64,000 nucleotides of DNA from Posidonia oceanica (taxonomy: Eukaryota > Streptophyta > Magnoliopsida > Alismatales > Posidoniaceae). This document shows positions 34,436 to 45,012 of this stretch, piece after piece. The stretch is from positions 119,803,001 through 119,867,000 of the forward strand of contig JAZBRS010000076.1 of the NCBI GenBank assembly GCA_037176725.1, written 5' to 3'. The notes under the pieces are model-generated. The model was given only the letters and a program-made list of their open reading frames with translations. It was not told where the DNA came from and did no database searches. The translations under genes were made by a program, and so were the position numbers. How positions within the stretch are numbered: the first letter of the stretch is position 1; every line of letters starts with the position of its first letter.

Positions 34436-35638
34436 ATGGGCTTTCCTACTCTGCTAACTCCTGCACACTGCTTGGAAGCCCTGCGAGAATGGATCAGCAG
34501 GCTCACTCTACAAGACTGTGAACAGCTGTGCCTGTGGGGCATACCAACCAAGCTGCTGAAGGCTGCTGATGTGGAGGTCAGCCGCCACCTTCTGTGTGCC
34601 GCCGCAAGATTCTGGAAGCCGGCGCATCATGTCTTCCGTTTCAACAAGACTGAGCTGACACCTACACTGGAAGAGGTGCGTCGGATCTGTGGCTTTTCAA
34701 AGATCATGGGGCCACCTATTTTCATGAGGCGCGATGGATACCTCCAGGTCCTGAGCCAGCTGACTGGGCTCCCCACTCGAACCTGCCAACAGAAATTAAT
34801 CTGCACCAGCGAGCCTGAACCTATGCTTCGCCTCGCGCACTTTGATGATATCATGAACAAGCGCACAGAACTCGGAGATGAGCTGTGGCTCCGAGGATTT
34901 GTTATCCGCTTCCTGGGCGAACTGATCTTTTCCCATGGCCGACTGACAGTGGCCATCGAGGTTGCAGAAATTGCATTTACTGTGGTGACCCAGCACATAG
35001 ACCTGGCACCAGTTGTCCTGGCAGAGACCTATCGTGGGCTGGACCACATCTCTCATCGCTGCTGCCACTTCCACGGTTGCGGAGCACTCATACAAGTCTG
35101 GCTGACCGCGCACTTAGAAATGGACCTTCTGCGCCCACAAGTGCATGCTTTCGAAGCTTACTGCAGCAGTGCCCGTGCCAAGACAGAAAAGAGCGTCAAA
35201 GAAGAATACGAGAGGTTGTCAGCACTGACTGACGACGCTATAACTTGGCGTATTGTCCCCTCTGCAGCAGAGCCATTCACTGTCTTCTTCAGCGCGCGTG
35301 ACATGCGGCTGATCATTCTTCCAGGTTTCACAGCAGGCGTAGAGTACCATCCAATCAGGGTCATGCGCCAGTTCGGCTTCCAGCAGGGCGCCTTCATTGA
35401 CAGTACAGTGCCCTAGCTTCTACAGATGTACCCTCTCAGCACAACTGCCCCAACCAAGAAGCTTGCTAGTCTGATGCAGCATGGGGTCCAATCTACAGAC
35501 ATTGCAGCTGTGAGAGGTGTAGGATGCACCCCTGAGTATGAAGCTGAAGTCCGACAGCTCTGGCCTATCACTAAAATTCCGCCAGGCGGCCCTTTGTTTC
35601 CCGACTCCCGGCAGTCGAAGAAGGCCCGAGTTGACTAG
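34436..35638 (+). pseudogene. Extra sense ORF of C, PMD/DUF7745-like
   Basis: About 400 codons. I prefer ATG 34436 (MGFPTLLTPAHCLEALREWI); an in-frame ATG at 34304 adds a poorly protein-like leader. Plant mobile domain/DUF7745-like features are VFRFNKTELTPTLEEVRRICGF (about 34633-34700), a Trp/His-rich central helical part, and YHPIRVMRQFGFQQGAF near 35350. It ends in a basic SRQSKKARVD tail like those of P1 and P3 in element D. One stop, TAG 35414-35416, interrupts the frame at a CAG-compatible site. PMD proteins are known in plants both as host genes, some acting in silencing, and within transposons. The role in this element is unknown. It lies in sense orientation, unlike the PMD genes in D. 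Confidence 0.7.
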
Positions 35639-35945
35639 GCCCTTGTGCAACCATCATATGGCCTTCTTTCAGACTATGCTGTACATTTCTGGCCTGCCAC
35701 AGGCATTGTACCCACCAAGCTTTATCAATGAAAAACTGTTTCTGCTTTCTGCTTGCACATCAAGATTCTTTGCTGTATTGCATATCATTATCATCACCAT
35801 CTTGGGCCCTCTAACCAGACTTGCAGACATCACAACGCAGCAAAGTCCTCAGCACCCAATTTGGAGTCCGGAGCCTCTACGGACCCTCGTCGTCAAGCTA
35901 CAGCATCTGGCGTCCCCAGCTGGTCGCCCCCAGCTGGATCATCAT
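35639..35945 (+). other. Short spacer after the PMD-like ORF
   Basis: No feature is seen except the transition into the 83-bp array, with GTCGTCAAGCTACAGC and CCCCAGCTGGATCATC pre-repeat sequence. It is presumably 3' UTR. Confidence 0.35.
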
Positions 35946-35949
35946 CTCC

Positions 35950-36965
35950 TGCGGGCTGGCACCCAAAACTGCTTGGCGAAAGGTCCGTCAACCTATCATC
36001 CTCCTCAGCTGATCATCCCCAGCTGAGTCCCCAGCGGGTTGGCACCCCAAACTGCTCGGCGAAAGGTCCGTCAACCTGTCATCCTCCTCAGCTGATCATC
36101 CCTAGCTGAGTCCCCAGTGGGCTGGCACCCCAAACTGCTCGGCGAAAGGTCCGTCAACCTGTCATCGTCCTCAGCTGATCATCCCCAGCTGAGTCCCCAG
36201 TGGGCTGGCACCCCAAACTGCTCGGCGAAAGGTCCGTCAACCTGTCATCCTCCTCAGCTGATCATCCCCAGCTGAGTCCCCTGCGGGCTGGCACCCCAAA
36301 CTGCTCGGCGAAAGGTCCATCAACTTGTCATCCTCCTCAGCTGATCATCCCTAGCTGAGTCCCCAGCGGGCTGGCACCCCAAACTGCTCGGCGAAAGGTT
36401 CGTCAACCTGTCATCCACCTCAGCTGATCATCCCCAGCTGAGTCCCCAGCGGGCTGGCACCCCAAACTGCTCGGCGAAAGGTCCGTCAACCTGTCATCCT
36501 CCTCAACTGATCATCCCCAGCTGAGTCCCCAACGGGCTGGCACCCCAAACTGCTCGGCGAAAGGTCCGTCAACCTGTCATCCTCCTCAGCTGATCATCCC
36601 CAGCTGAGTCCCCAGCGGGCTGGCACCCCAAACTGCTCGGCGAAAGGTCCGTCAACCTGTCATCCTCCTCAGCTGATCATCCCTAGCTGAGTCCCCAGCG
36701 GGCTGGCACCCCAAACTGCTCGGCGAAAAGTCCGTCAACCTGTCATCCTCCTCAGCTGATCATCCCCAGCTGAGTCCCCAGCGAGCTGGCACCCCAAACT
36801 GCTCGGCGAAAGGTCCGTCAACCTGTCATCCTCCTCAGCTGATCATCCCCAGCTGAGTCCCCAGCGGGCTGGCACCCCAAACTGCTTGGCGAAAGGTCCG
36901 TCAACCTATCATCCTCCTCAGCTGATCATCCTCAGCTGAGTCCCCAGCGGGCTGGTACCCCAAAA
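35950..36965 (+). repeat. 83-bp tandem array of element C, about 12 copies
   Basis: Unit starts (GGCACCCC) fall every 83 bp from 35958 to 36954. Each unit contains CTGGCACCCCAAACTGCTCGG, then GAAAGGTCCGTCAACCTGTC, then AGCTGATCATCCCCAGCTGA (an AGCTGA/TCAGCT-type inverted repeat). The middle part is the same hairpin grammar as A's 48-bp array, with the CCGTCA loop conserved. Copies differ by only a few bases, so the array is young. Confidence 0.9.
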
Positions 36966-37195
36966 CTACTCGTCTGACAAGCACGACAATCTTGTCATCA
37001 CCCTCTACTTTCGATGCCAAGGACGCGTTGGCCAGCCCCTGGTGTCATCCCGACACCAGGGGCATCTTTTGATCGCCCCTCGGTATCATTCTTCCCCTCT
37101 TTCCCCTATGATATTCCTGGTGTCATAGGATGATTTCTTCTCATCATTACCTCATCCCCTCTTTGCCGGCCGATAAGTCCGATATCTTATCAATC
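36966..37195 (+). other. Hairpin-rich spacer between arrays in C
   Basis: It contains GACAAG...CTTGTC (36976-36996), GGTGTC-ATCCC-GACACC (about 37039-37055) followed by GGGGCATCTTTTGATCGCCCC, and GATAAG...CTTATC (about 37170-37189). Each is a member of a hairpin family also found in A and B with different stem bases. Confidence 0.55.
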
Positions 37196-37196
37196 A

Positions 37197-37760
37197 ATCA
37201 TTCTCATCATGATCTCATCCCCCTCTTTAGCAATAGTTCTCATCATGATCTCATCCCCCTCTTTAGCAATAATTCTCATCATTACCTCATCCCCTCTTTA
37301 GCAATAGTTCTCATCATGATCTCATCCCCCTCTTTAGCAATAGTTCTCATCATGATCTCATCCCCCTCTTTAGCAGTAATTCTCATCATGATCTCACCCC
37401 CTCTTTAGCAATAGTTCTCATCATGATCTCATCCCCTCTTTAGCAATAGTTCTCATCATGATCTCATCCCCCTCTTTAGCAGTAATTCTCATCATGATCT
37501 CACCCCCTCTTTAGCAATAGTTCTCATCATGATCTCATCCCCCTCTTTAGCAGTAATTCTCATCATGATCTCATCCCCTCTTTAGCAGTAACTCTCATCA
37601 TGATCTCATCCCCTCTTTAGCAGTAACTCTCATCATGATCTCATCCCCTCTTTAGCAGTAACTCTCATCATGATCTCATCCCCCTCTTTAGCAGTAATTC
37701 TCATCATGATCTCACCCCCTCTTTAGCAGTAGCTCTTATCATGATCTCGTCCCCTCTTAT
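37197..37760 (+). repeat. 36-bp tandem array of element C, about 15 copies
   Basis: The unit is TTCTCATCATGATCTCATCC plus CCCTCTTTAGCAATAG, with 35-36-bp period from 37200. Variants alternate between AATAG and AGTAA ends. The reverse complement begins again at the far right edge of the window (63966-64000) in element E. Confidence 0.9.
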
Positions 37761-38650
37761 CAAACAATCAATCACATTCTAGGCTGATATCCGAAACTAT
37801 CAAACAATCAATCACATTCTAGGCTGATATCCGAAACTATCAAACAATCAAGCACTCTCAGGCTGATATCCTAAACTATCTGCTCAGGCTGATAACCTAA
37901 ACTATCATCTGGGCCGATCCATGGTTGGCCCACAGTTGTGTTATACGGTTGACATCCAGTAACTGTCCCTTGCAATTGCGGTTTCCAGTTGATAGGTCTG
38001 TAAACTATCCACCAGTTGATAGGACTGTAAACTATCGCTAGGCTGATATCCTAAACTATCACCAGCAATTGCATTATACGGCTGATATCCAGTAACTATC
38101 CCTCATCATTGCGCGTTTCCAGTTGATAGGTCTGTAAACTATCCGCCAGTTGATAGGACTGTAAACTATCACGCGCAATCATGTTATACGGCTGACATCC
38201 AGTAACTGTCCCTCGCAATGCCGTTTCCAGTTGATAGGACTGTAAACTATCCTCCAGTTGATAGGTCTGTAAACTATCCGCCGGTTGACAGGACCGTAAA
38301 CTGTCGCTCCAGTTGATAGACTGTAAACTATCCGGCATTTGCGTTATACGGCTGATATCCAGTAACTATCACTCATGGTTTGTGGCTTTCAGTTGATAGG
38401 TCTGTAAACTATCCGCCAGTTGATAGGTTTGTAAACTATCCGCCAGTTGATAGGTCTGTAAACTATCTGCCAGTTGATAGGACTGTAAACTATCCCACAC
38501 AACCATGTTATACGGCTGATATCCAGTAACTATCACTCACAACTGCTTCCGGTTGACAAGACCGTAAACTGTCATTCCAGGCTGATAACCTAAACTATCA
38601 CTCCCGGTTGATAGGACCGTAAACTATCCGGACGATAAGCCCGTCACCTT
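37761..38650 (+). repeat. GATAG...CTATC hairpin array of element C
   Basis: The basic unit of about 27 bp is CCAGTTGATAGGTCTGTAAA plus CTATCCG. It is interspersed with TATACGGCTGATATCCAGTA-type units. Stems vary in a compensated way: GATAG/CTATC, GACAG/CTGTC and GATAAG/CTTATC around TCTGTAA, CCGTAA or CCGTCA loops. The same array, reversed, is at 62880-63960 in E. Confidence 0.85.
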
Positions 38651-39196
38651 ATCACCTTTTTTGGCATGACCTTGTCCCAGGAAGGCAAAGTCACGCAAAC
38701 ACCTTTTGCGATAGGAGAGTTGGCCTCTCTCCCCTCGCACCCCTTTTTTTTTTCTTCTTTCTTTTCTGCTAGCTTGTTCCCCGGGCAGGGACAAGCTGCA
38801 CTCTGTTTTTCCTCGCTTTGTCGCGCAAGTCTGGCCTCCCCGCCAGATCCTCGTGCCACATCGCGCCTTTTTATCATTCCTCTTGCATCATCTTAGCACT
38901 TCCCCAGCTAGCACTGCATATTACTTTAGCATCATCAGCATCACTTGCACAGCATCAGCATCTATTCTAGCTGCACTAACTTTTATGCTAACTTCTTGCA
39001 TTGCATTTGCATTAGCATGCATCACACTTAGCATCATCCATCTGCACCTAGCATCTTGCATTGCGGCAACGAGCTACGATCTTCGGTGCATCCGCCGAAT
39101 AAGTAGCTCACGCCCATAGCAACCCGCTGCTCCCGTCGGTCAGATGGGGTGTCTTGTCAACCCAAAGCAGCGGCCTCGCTCCGCTTGACCTTGCTC
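38651..39196 (+). other. Pre-PPT segment of element C
   Basis: Unique, non-coding sequence conserved with E (62330-62880, minus strand). It starts with CTTTTTTGGCATGACCTTG and contains a pyrimidine tract, CAT/GCAT-rich sequence and the AGATGGGGTGTC copy at 39142-39153. Confidence 0.5.
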
Positions 39197-39209
39197 AGGG
39201 AGGGGCATC
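39197..39209 (+). other. Polypurine tract of element C
   Basis: AGGGAGGGGCATC sits directly before the 3' LTR and would prime plus-strand synthesis. The same tract is at 62318-62330 in E (minus strand), and GGAGGGGCAATC plays this role in D. It is bracketed by a 12-bp inverted repeat (39142-39153 with 39214-39225). Confidence 0.8.
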
Positions 39210-42200
39210 TGTTGACACCCCATCTTGGCAGGCTTGGATCCTTGGAGCCCTCCTGATGATTGCTGGACTCAAACCCAAAACCAAACCCTAATCCTCCTCT
39301 TTACCCTTCAAAATCAAGCCAACTTGACCTAAGCCTTTACCCCTCTTCTCAAGCTCAAAACCTAACCAAAATCCATAGGAAAACCCACCAACACTCACTT
39401 AACAAGCCCACCCAAGAACCCAGAAATTTCCAAACCTAGACCATTCCCAAAAACCCTAGAAAACCTAGGCAAAACTCCCCTTTTTCTACACCTTGAAACC
39501 CCTCCAAAACCTTCTTAGAATCAAACCAAAACTTCAGGACCAACACCTCAAACCCTAGACTGCCCACTCACCAATTTTCACCCCATTCCAAGACCCTAAG
39601 ACCCCCTTTCATCCAAATTATCCTTTTCTCTCTCTGGGATTATCATTTTCTCTCTCCTCTCTCTCTCCTGATTATCATCTCTCTTTTCATCCCCTTCTTG
39701 CTCCCTCTCTAGCCTGGCTGTGGGCCCCCTTTGTGCTTCTATCCTTCCTCTATCTTATTCCTATTTTTACTTTATTTTTAACACTTTCCCTAATTTTCAA
39801 AAAATCCTTTTCCTACAACCTATCTCTTTTCCTTTTATCTCCCTCTTTTTTTCCATTTCTTTCCTCCTTCTCTTTTCCTTTTCCCTCTCTTGCAAAAATC
39901 CATGAAAACCCCTAAAAATCTGTAAAACCCCAAAATATAAAAGAAACAAATCAGAACCCTAAGAAAAACAATTAGAAAACATTAAACAAGCAATTAAAAA
40001 CCTAAACTTGACCAAATCAAACTAAAAGGAAAACCAAGCATGTAAGCTAAAAAAATGCAAAACAATTCTAAAGAAAACACTGAAAAATCAAGAAAAAAAC
40101 TAAAATAAAACCAAAACCTACCAAAAGTAAAAACCCCATCAAAATAATTAAAAAACAAAACCTAAAAAGAAGAATTAAAAAACAAACACAAAAACAAGTA
40201 ATTAAAGAAGCAAAGAGACTTAACCTAACAAACCTAAGGAAAAAACAACATAAAAACTTAATTAAAAAAGGGAAAAGAAAAACACACTTAAAAGACTTAA
40301 AAACACCCCATCAAACCAGAAAAATCTAATTAAAAACTTCAAGAAAAATCAACAAATAAAAACCAAAGCATAATTTAAAAGACTTAAGAAAGAAAAAACC
40401 CTAAGAAGACTAAAACTTAAAAACCTGAAAACAACCCTGATTAATACGAGAATAAATCCTAAAAAATCCTAATCAATATCCTAAGTGTCCAACAAGGGAA
40501 ACACAATTTTTAAAACAATTTAAAACAAGGTTTAACAAACATTTAATCAAGTGAAAACCAATTAAAAGCAAAACCAAAACCCTAAAACCCTAATCAAGCC
40601 CAAAACACATTAATCAACCCAAAATGGCCATTAAAAAATTTAATTAAAACCCTAATTCACATCACAACCTTTCTAGTATTTTTATTTATTTTTAGTTCAT
40701 TTTTACTAATTTTGTTTCCCCATTCTACCCTCTCTTCTTTCTTACTTCTCTTTTTCTTTCTTTCCTTTCCTTACTGGGCCCAATCCAGCCCGTTTTTCTT
40801 TTTTCTTTTATTTCTTTTTTTTCCTTCGGCCCGCAGCAGTCCGGCCCCCCTTCTCCACCCCTTCTTCCTCCTTCACCTTCTCTGCATTTTTTTTCTTTCT
40901 TTCACCGGTTCTCTCCTGCGGCGAGCAACAGCCTTCCCTCCTCCTTTTTCAAATTCAAAGCCCTCCATCCTTTCATCTACAGCAGCTCGCCGCTCTCTCC
41001 TGTCTCAGCACCGATTCCGGGAGGCATTCAATGCCCGTCGTCTCGCCGGCATCCGTCTCTTTTCAGCTGCAGTGCGACGCCGTTGAATTCAAAAATTCCA
41101 GCACGCGTACCGGCGGCTCCTCCTGATATAAGCCTCCTCTTCGTTCTTCAATTGAAAAGGGCAGACCATCAGAAGAGAGCAGACCGGAGAGAGCGGAGAG
41201 AAACCAGAATTCCAGCAGCTTTCCTCCACTTGAGCGACCTCCTCTTTCTTCCTCTGTATTCTCCAATTCCCAGAGAGAAGAGTCCGAGAGAGAGAGCCTG
41301 AGGGTGTGCTTTGGCATCTCGGAGAGAGAGCCCAGTTCCAGGGCCTTCCCCCAGCAATCCTTTCCCCAATTCTTTCCTCTGAATTCAGCAGAACCTTCTC
41401 CTTCTTCTCCAGCAAACCAGCCCCCTTCCAAGCCCCAATTGCTCTCCCAGTTAATCCCCCAAGTTCACCCAGAAACCCAGCAATACCTCCCCACCATTTC
41501 CCGACCATTCCACCTCTGAAACCATCCTAAAACACCACCTGTCCACCTGAAACTCAAACTGTAACCCAACACCTCCTCTCCTGAAATTACCTTCACCACA
41601 GTCCACCGCATCTTCCCAAACCTTCCCCAGATATTCGCCTGAACTCCACTTTCCCGAAGCACCTAGCCTTCAGCCTTCTCCCCCACCACAGACCGAAACC
41701 TTCACCACAAACACCTGCACCTCCCACTGACCAGAAATCCGGCCGACCTGCAAACTCTTCCCACTGCCTCCAGAAAACCAATTCAACCACCCAGAATCCT
41801 TCCCCAGACCTCCAGCAATCTCCCCGAAGGCTCCGCTTCGCCGGACGAGCAGCGGACAAGGCCCCCCCACCTCCGGCTGCTCACTGTCAACCCAAAAGAC
41901 CCAATCTTCCGCTCGAGCTGCAGAAGCATCATCCGATCGTTCGAGGAGCTCCGGAGCTTCGTCCTGAAGACGCTTGAACCACCGTGAGCCGCCAGCATCC
42001 ACCGCAGCGACCAGACGACCATCGCCGGCCAGCTCCGACACTGCTGAGGTCGGGAGGACGCTCCAGACACGGACACAGGTATTTTCTTACCTTCCCCGCT
42101 CTCTCTCCTCCTCCTGCTGCTTCCCCGCCGATCAGAGTCAGCTTCCAAGCCTTCCTGCTCCGTCCTCGACTCGCCGGTCTTCCTGTCTTCTCCGGCGCCG

Positions 42201-45007
42201 GTCTCCTGTTCTCCGAACGCTCCGGCCAGAAGAACGGCCCCTAGGTGATCTCCGGAGCTCCGCACAGACGCCGACAACCTCCTCCGCCGATCAACACCCC
42301 CGCAGCCCTCCTGTGCCGGTGGTGGTGAGCGCCGGTGGCTCACTGCTACAGTGCCAGCCACCGCCGGCCAAACACTGTGCTTTTATTTTTCTGTTTGTAT
42401 AGTTTATGTGTGAATATTGCATATCTGCCTTAAGTTATCTCATTTTTACGTTTTAGTCCTCTCTTCATTTAATCAGCTTAGTTTTTAATTAAATATCATG
42501 CTAAATTGCTCTGAATATCTGTGCTTTTCAGTATTTTCTTTTCAGTCCTTTTACTGTGCTGTGCTGTTGTATTATTTTGCATTTTAGCCCCTCTGTTTTC
42601 GTTTTTTGCACTTAGGTCCTGCAGTAAATCAGTTCATTTAATTGTATATATTTTACCATATGAAATTGCATTCTGCATCCCTGCATGTTTTTGATTTTGC
42701 ATATAGGTCCATGCACTGTAGAAACCTAGGTTTTATTTTTTATTTTTTATTTTTGCTTGTTGTATTGCATTTTCTTCCCTCTGTTTTCTAGCATTTGCAT
42801 TTAGGTCCATTTTAAATGGACAGTAACCATTTGCATGCATTTTTGCTTACTGCATTGCATTTTGGCCCCTGTTTTTTTCAGAAATTACACATCAGTCCTT
42901 TATTAGTGTTTTCAGAGCATGTTTACCACACAAAATTGCATATTTGCCCCCTGCATGATTCAAAAATCACACATAGGTCCTTACATCTTTTAAAAACCAT
43001 GTAAAAAGACTGTTTTGCCCCTAAAGCTGCATCTTAGCTCCCATGCTTACAAAACTGCATGTAGACCCTCCACTTGCATTCCCAGACTCCCTAGAACCCT
43101 GTTTTCTGGAAAATTTGCATTTCAGACCCCAGTTTTTCCAAAATTGCACTCTGATTTCTTTTTGTTTTTCAAAACTTCTTCCAATGCATACCCTCTTTTC
43201 AAATTAGCTTTCTGAGCCCAGTCTTTTGCAAAATAACCCTCTGCCCTCTCCTGTTTTCAAAACCCTCCTCTATGGACCCCATCTTTTGTGAAAATTTGCA
43301 TTTTAGCCCCTTTTCTTTTTCAAAAATGCTTTTGAACTCTTGTCTTTTCCAAGTTTGTTCCCCTTGTTTCTTTTTGCTTGTGCATGCATTCTGCATTCAT
43401 TTAGTCTTGCATTTTAGCATCCCTCTGCACACACTAAGCACTTTTAGCTCCCCTTCACTTGGGAGGACCTTTTGCACACCCCTAGGACCTCCTGAACACC
43501 TAGATCTGCTCTTCTCCCCTGTTCTGGCCTTCCTGCCTTGAAGCTGCGATATCTTCCAATCTGGCCGTTGGATCTTCTCAAATAAGCTGCCCAGGCGACC
43601 GCAGCAAAGCGCTCTTCAGCATGGACCAAGCGGATCTCAGGTCAGGCTCCCGGATTTCCAGGTATGTCCTCCTAAACTCCTGCATTGCATTCATTTGCAT
43701 GCCATTTGCATAGTTTTCCTCGTTTTCGATTTCTGTCTCTTTGAGCATGTAGAATAGGGCCTCCTCTTCTTGTCTATCAACTCAGATCTCCATTTCGCAT
43801 TTCCATGTGTTTTGTGTTGAGTTTTCCCTGGATTTACCACTTAATGTGACTTTCTTCCCCCCTTTTCCACGATCTGATCGCATCGCGAGCTTTGGGCAGC
43901 ATGCGAGAAACACCGTGGAGCGGTTTAGTGGGAAACGGTCATAGAGAGGTGGTAATCCCTCCGTTTGCTCACTCTCCCCTTTGTAGGTCTTCACACCTAC
44001 CCTGGGTGGTCCTAAACAATGTCTGTTCTTACACACACATTGTCTTGCTCCTCTTTGGCATCTTCTGATCTCTTCTTTGCATTTAGCATTCGCACAGTTT
44101 TCCGAGGTTTTATCTCGCAGCTTTTGGCACCATTTTGCGTGCCCGTTCTCGTTTTGGCACCGTTTTGCGTGCCTGCTTTGTCTTTCGTGTCGTTTTGCAC
44201 GCTCGTCCTATTTTTGGCACAGTTTTGCATGCCCATCACCGTCTTTTGCACCGATTTGAGTGCCGCCTTGCTTTCTCGCCCATTTTACATGCCGACCTTG
44301 TCTTTTTGCACCGTTTTGCGCGCTTTCTTGTTTTTTGCCTCGTTTTGCGTGCTTTACGCCGTTTTCTCTTGCATGTCGATTGCATTGCATGGTTTTACCG
44401 TTGTTTTGCTTTTTTCACTTGCATTTGCATATAGGGCTGTGATGCTTACTGCCTGGAGTTCTCACGAGCCAGGTTTCGCCTGGTTCGGAACACAGACAGC
44501 GCGGCTGAGCATTTAGAAAGCACGTTTACTTCCTTGCCCTGCATCTCTCCACTTAGAGCACACCTTGAGCATTCATTTAGGCATTCATAGGCACATAGGC
44601 ATTCAATCCTGCATTTCCCTGCGTATGCGAGCGTAAGCCTAGAAAGACCGATTTTCAGGCGTGTCGGGGGTGCCTAACACCTTCCCCGCACATAACAGGA
44701 GTCCTTGCCCTGTCTTTTGGCCCGCAATGACCATACCGCCCTTATCCTAGGCTAGAGTCATCTCATTTGCATGTATTTGCATTTGTTTCCTTTGCATTGC
44801 TTTGCTTTGCATTTCTTGCTTGGTTTTGCGTGTTAATTCACACATTTCCCCCAGTTTTCCTTGTCTCCTGTTAATAGACATGGTGGCGACTCTGATTTGT
44901 CTTATCTTTCTCTTTTCTCCTCGATTTCAAGTGTTTTCGAGTCGAGCCTCTTCCTCGGATCCAATCGCCGCTAAATAGCGAGCCTGATTCCGATCGGGAT
45001 CGCTACA
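39210..45007 (+). repeat. 3' LTR of element C
   Basis: 5,798 bp, matching the 5' LTR from TGTTGACACC to GATCGCTACA with scattered single-base differences and one or two small indels. It carries the same zones, including the TATA candidate (41125), the 32-bp array (44119-44369) and the conserved block (about 44440-44720). It is followed by CCAGC. Confidence 0.95.
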
Positions 45008-45012
45008 CCAGC
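45008..45012. other. Target-site duplication of C, right copy
   Basis: CCAGC, identical to 17042-17046. With one copy removed, element B's gag reads through. Confidence 0.95.

Larger units (their letters stand above)
17047..45007 (+). mobile_element. Element C: complete Tat/Ogre Ty3/gypsy retrotransposon, 27,961 bp
   Basis: Two near-identical LTRs (5,797 and 5,798 bp) run TGTTGACACC...GATCGCTACA and are flanked by a perfect 5-bp duplication. Between them lie an Arg-type PBS, leader, gag-protease-RT-RNase H-second RNase H-integrase in one frame (24173-32968), a PMD-like sense ORF, four tandem arrays and a polypurine tract. The length and order fit the Ogre branch of Tat. By eye the LTRs differ at roughly one base in a hundred, so insertion is recent relative to A, B and D. 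It has eight in-frame stops and no frameshift in the polyprotein, so it is probably not autonomous now. Confidence 0.93.

Noticed and set aside
35950..36965. CRISPR-like array of regular repeats
   Set aside because: Units are contiguous 83-bp tandem copies without unique spacers, inside a plant retrotransposon.
37197..38650. Centromeric satellite
   Set aside because: The arrays are short and lie at a fixed place between the last ORF and the polypurine tract of C, with counterparts in E, so they belong to the elements.
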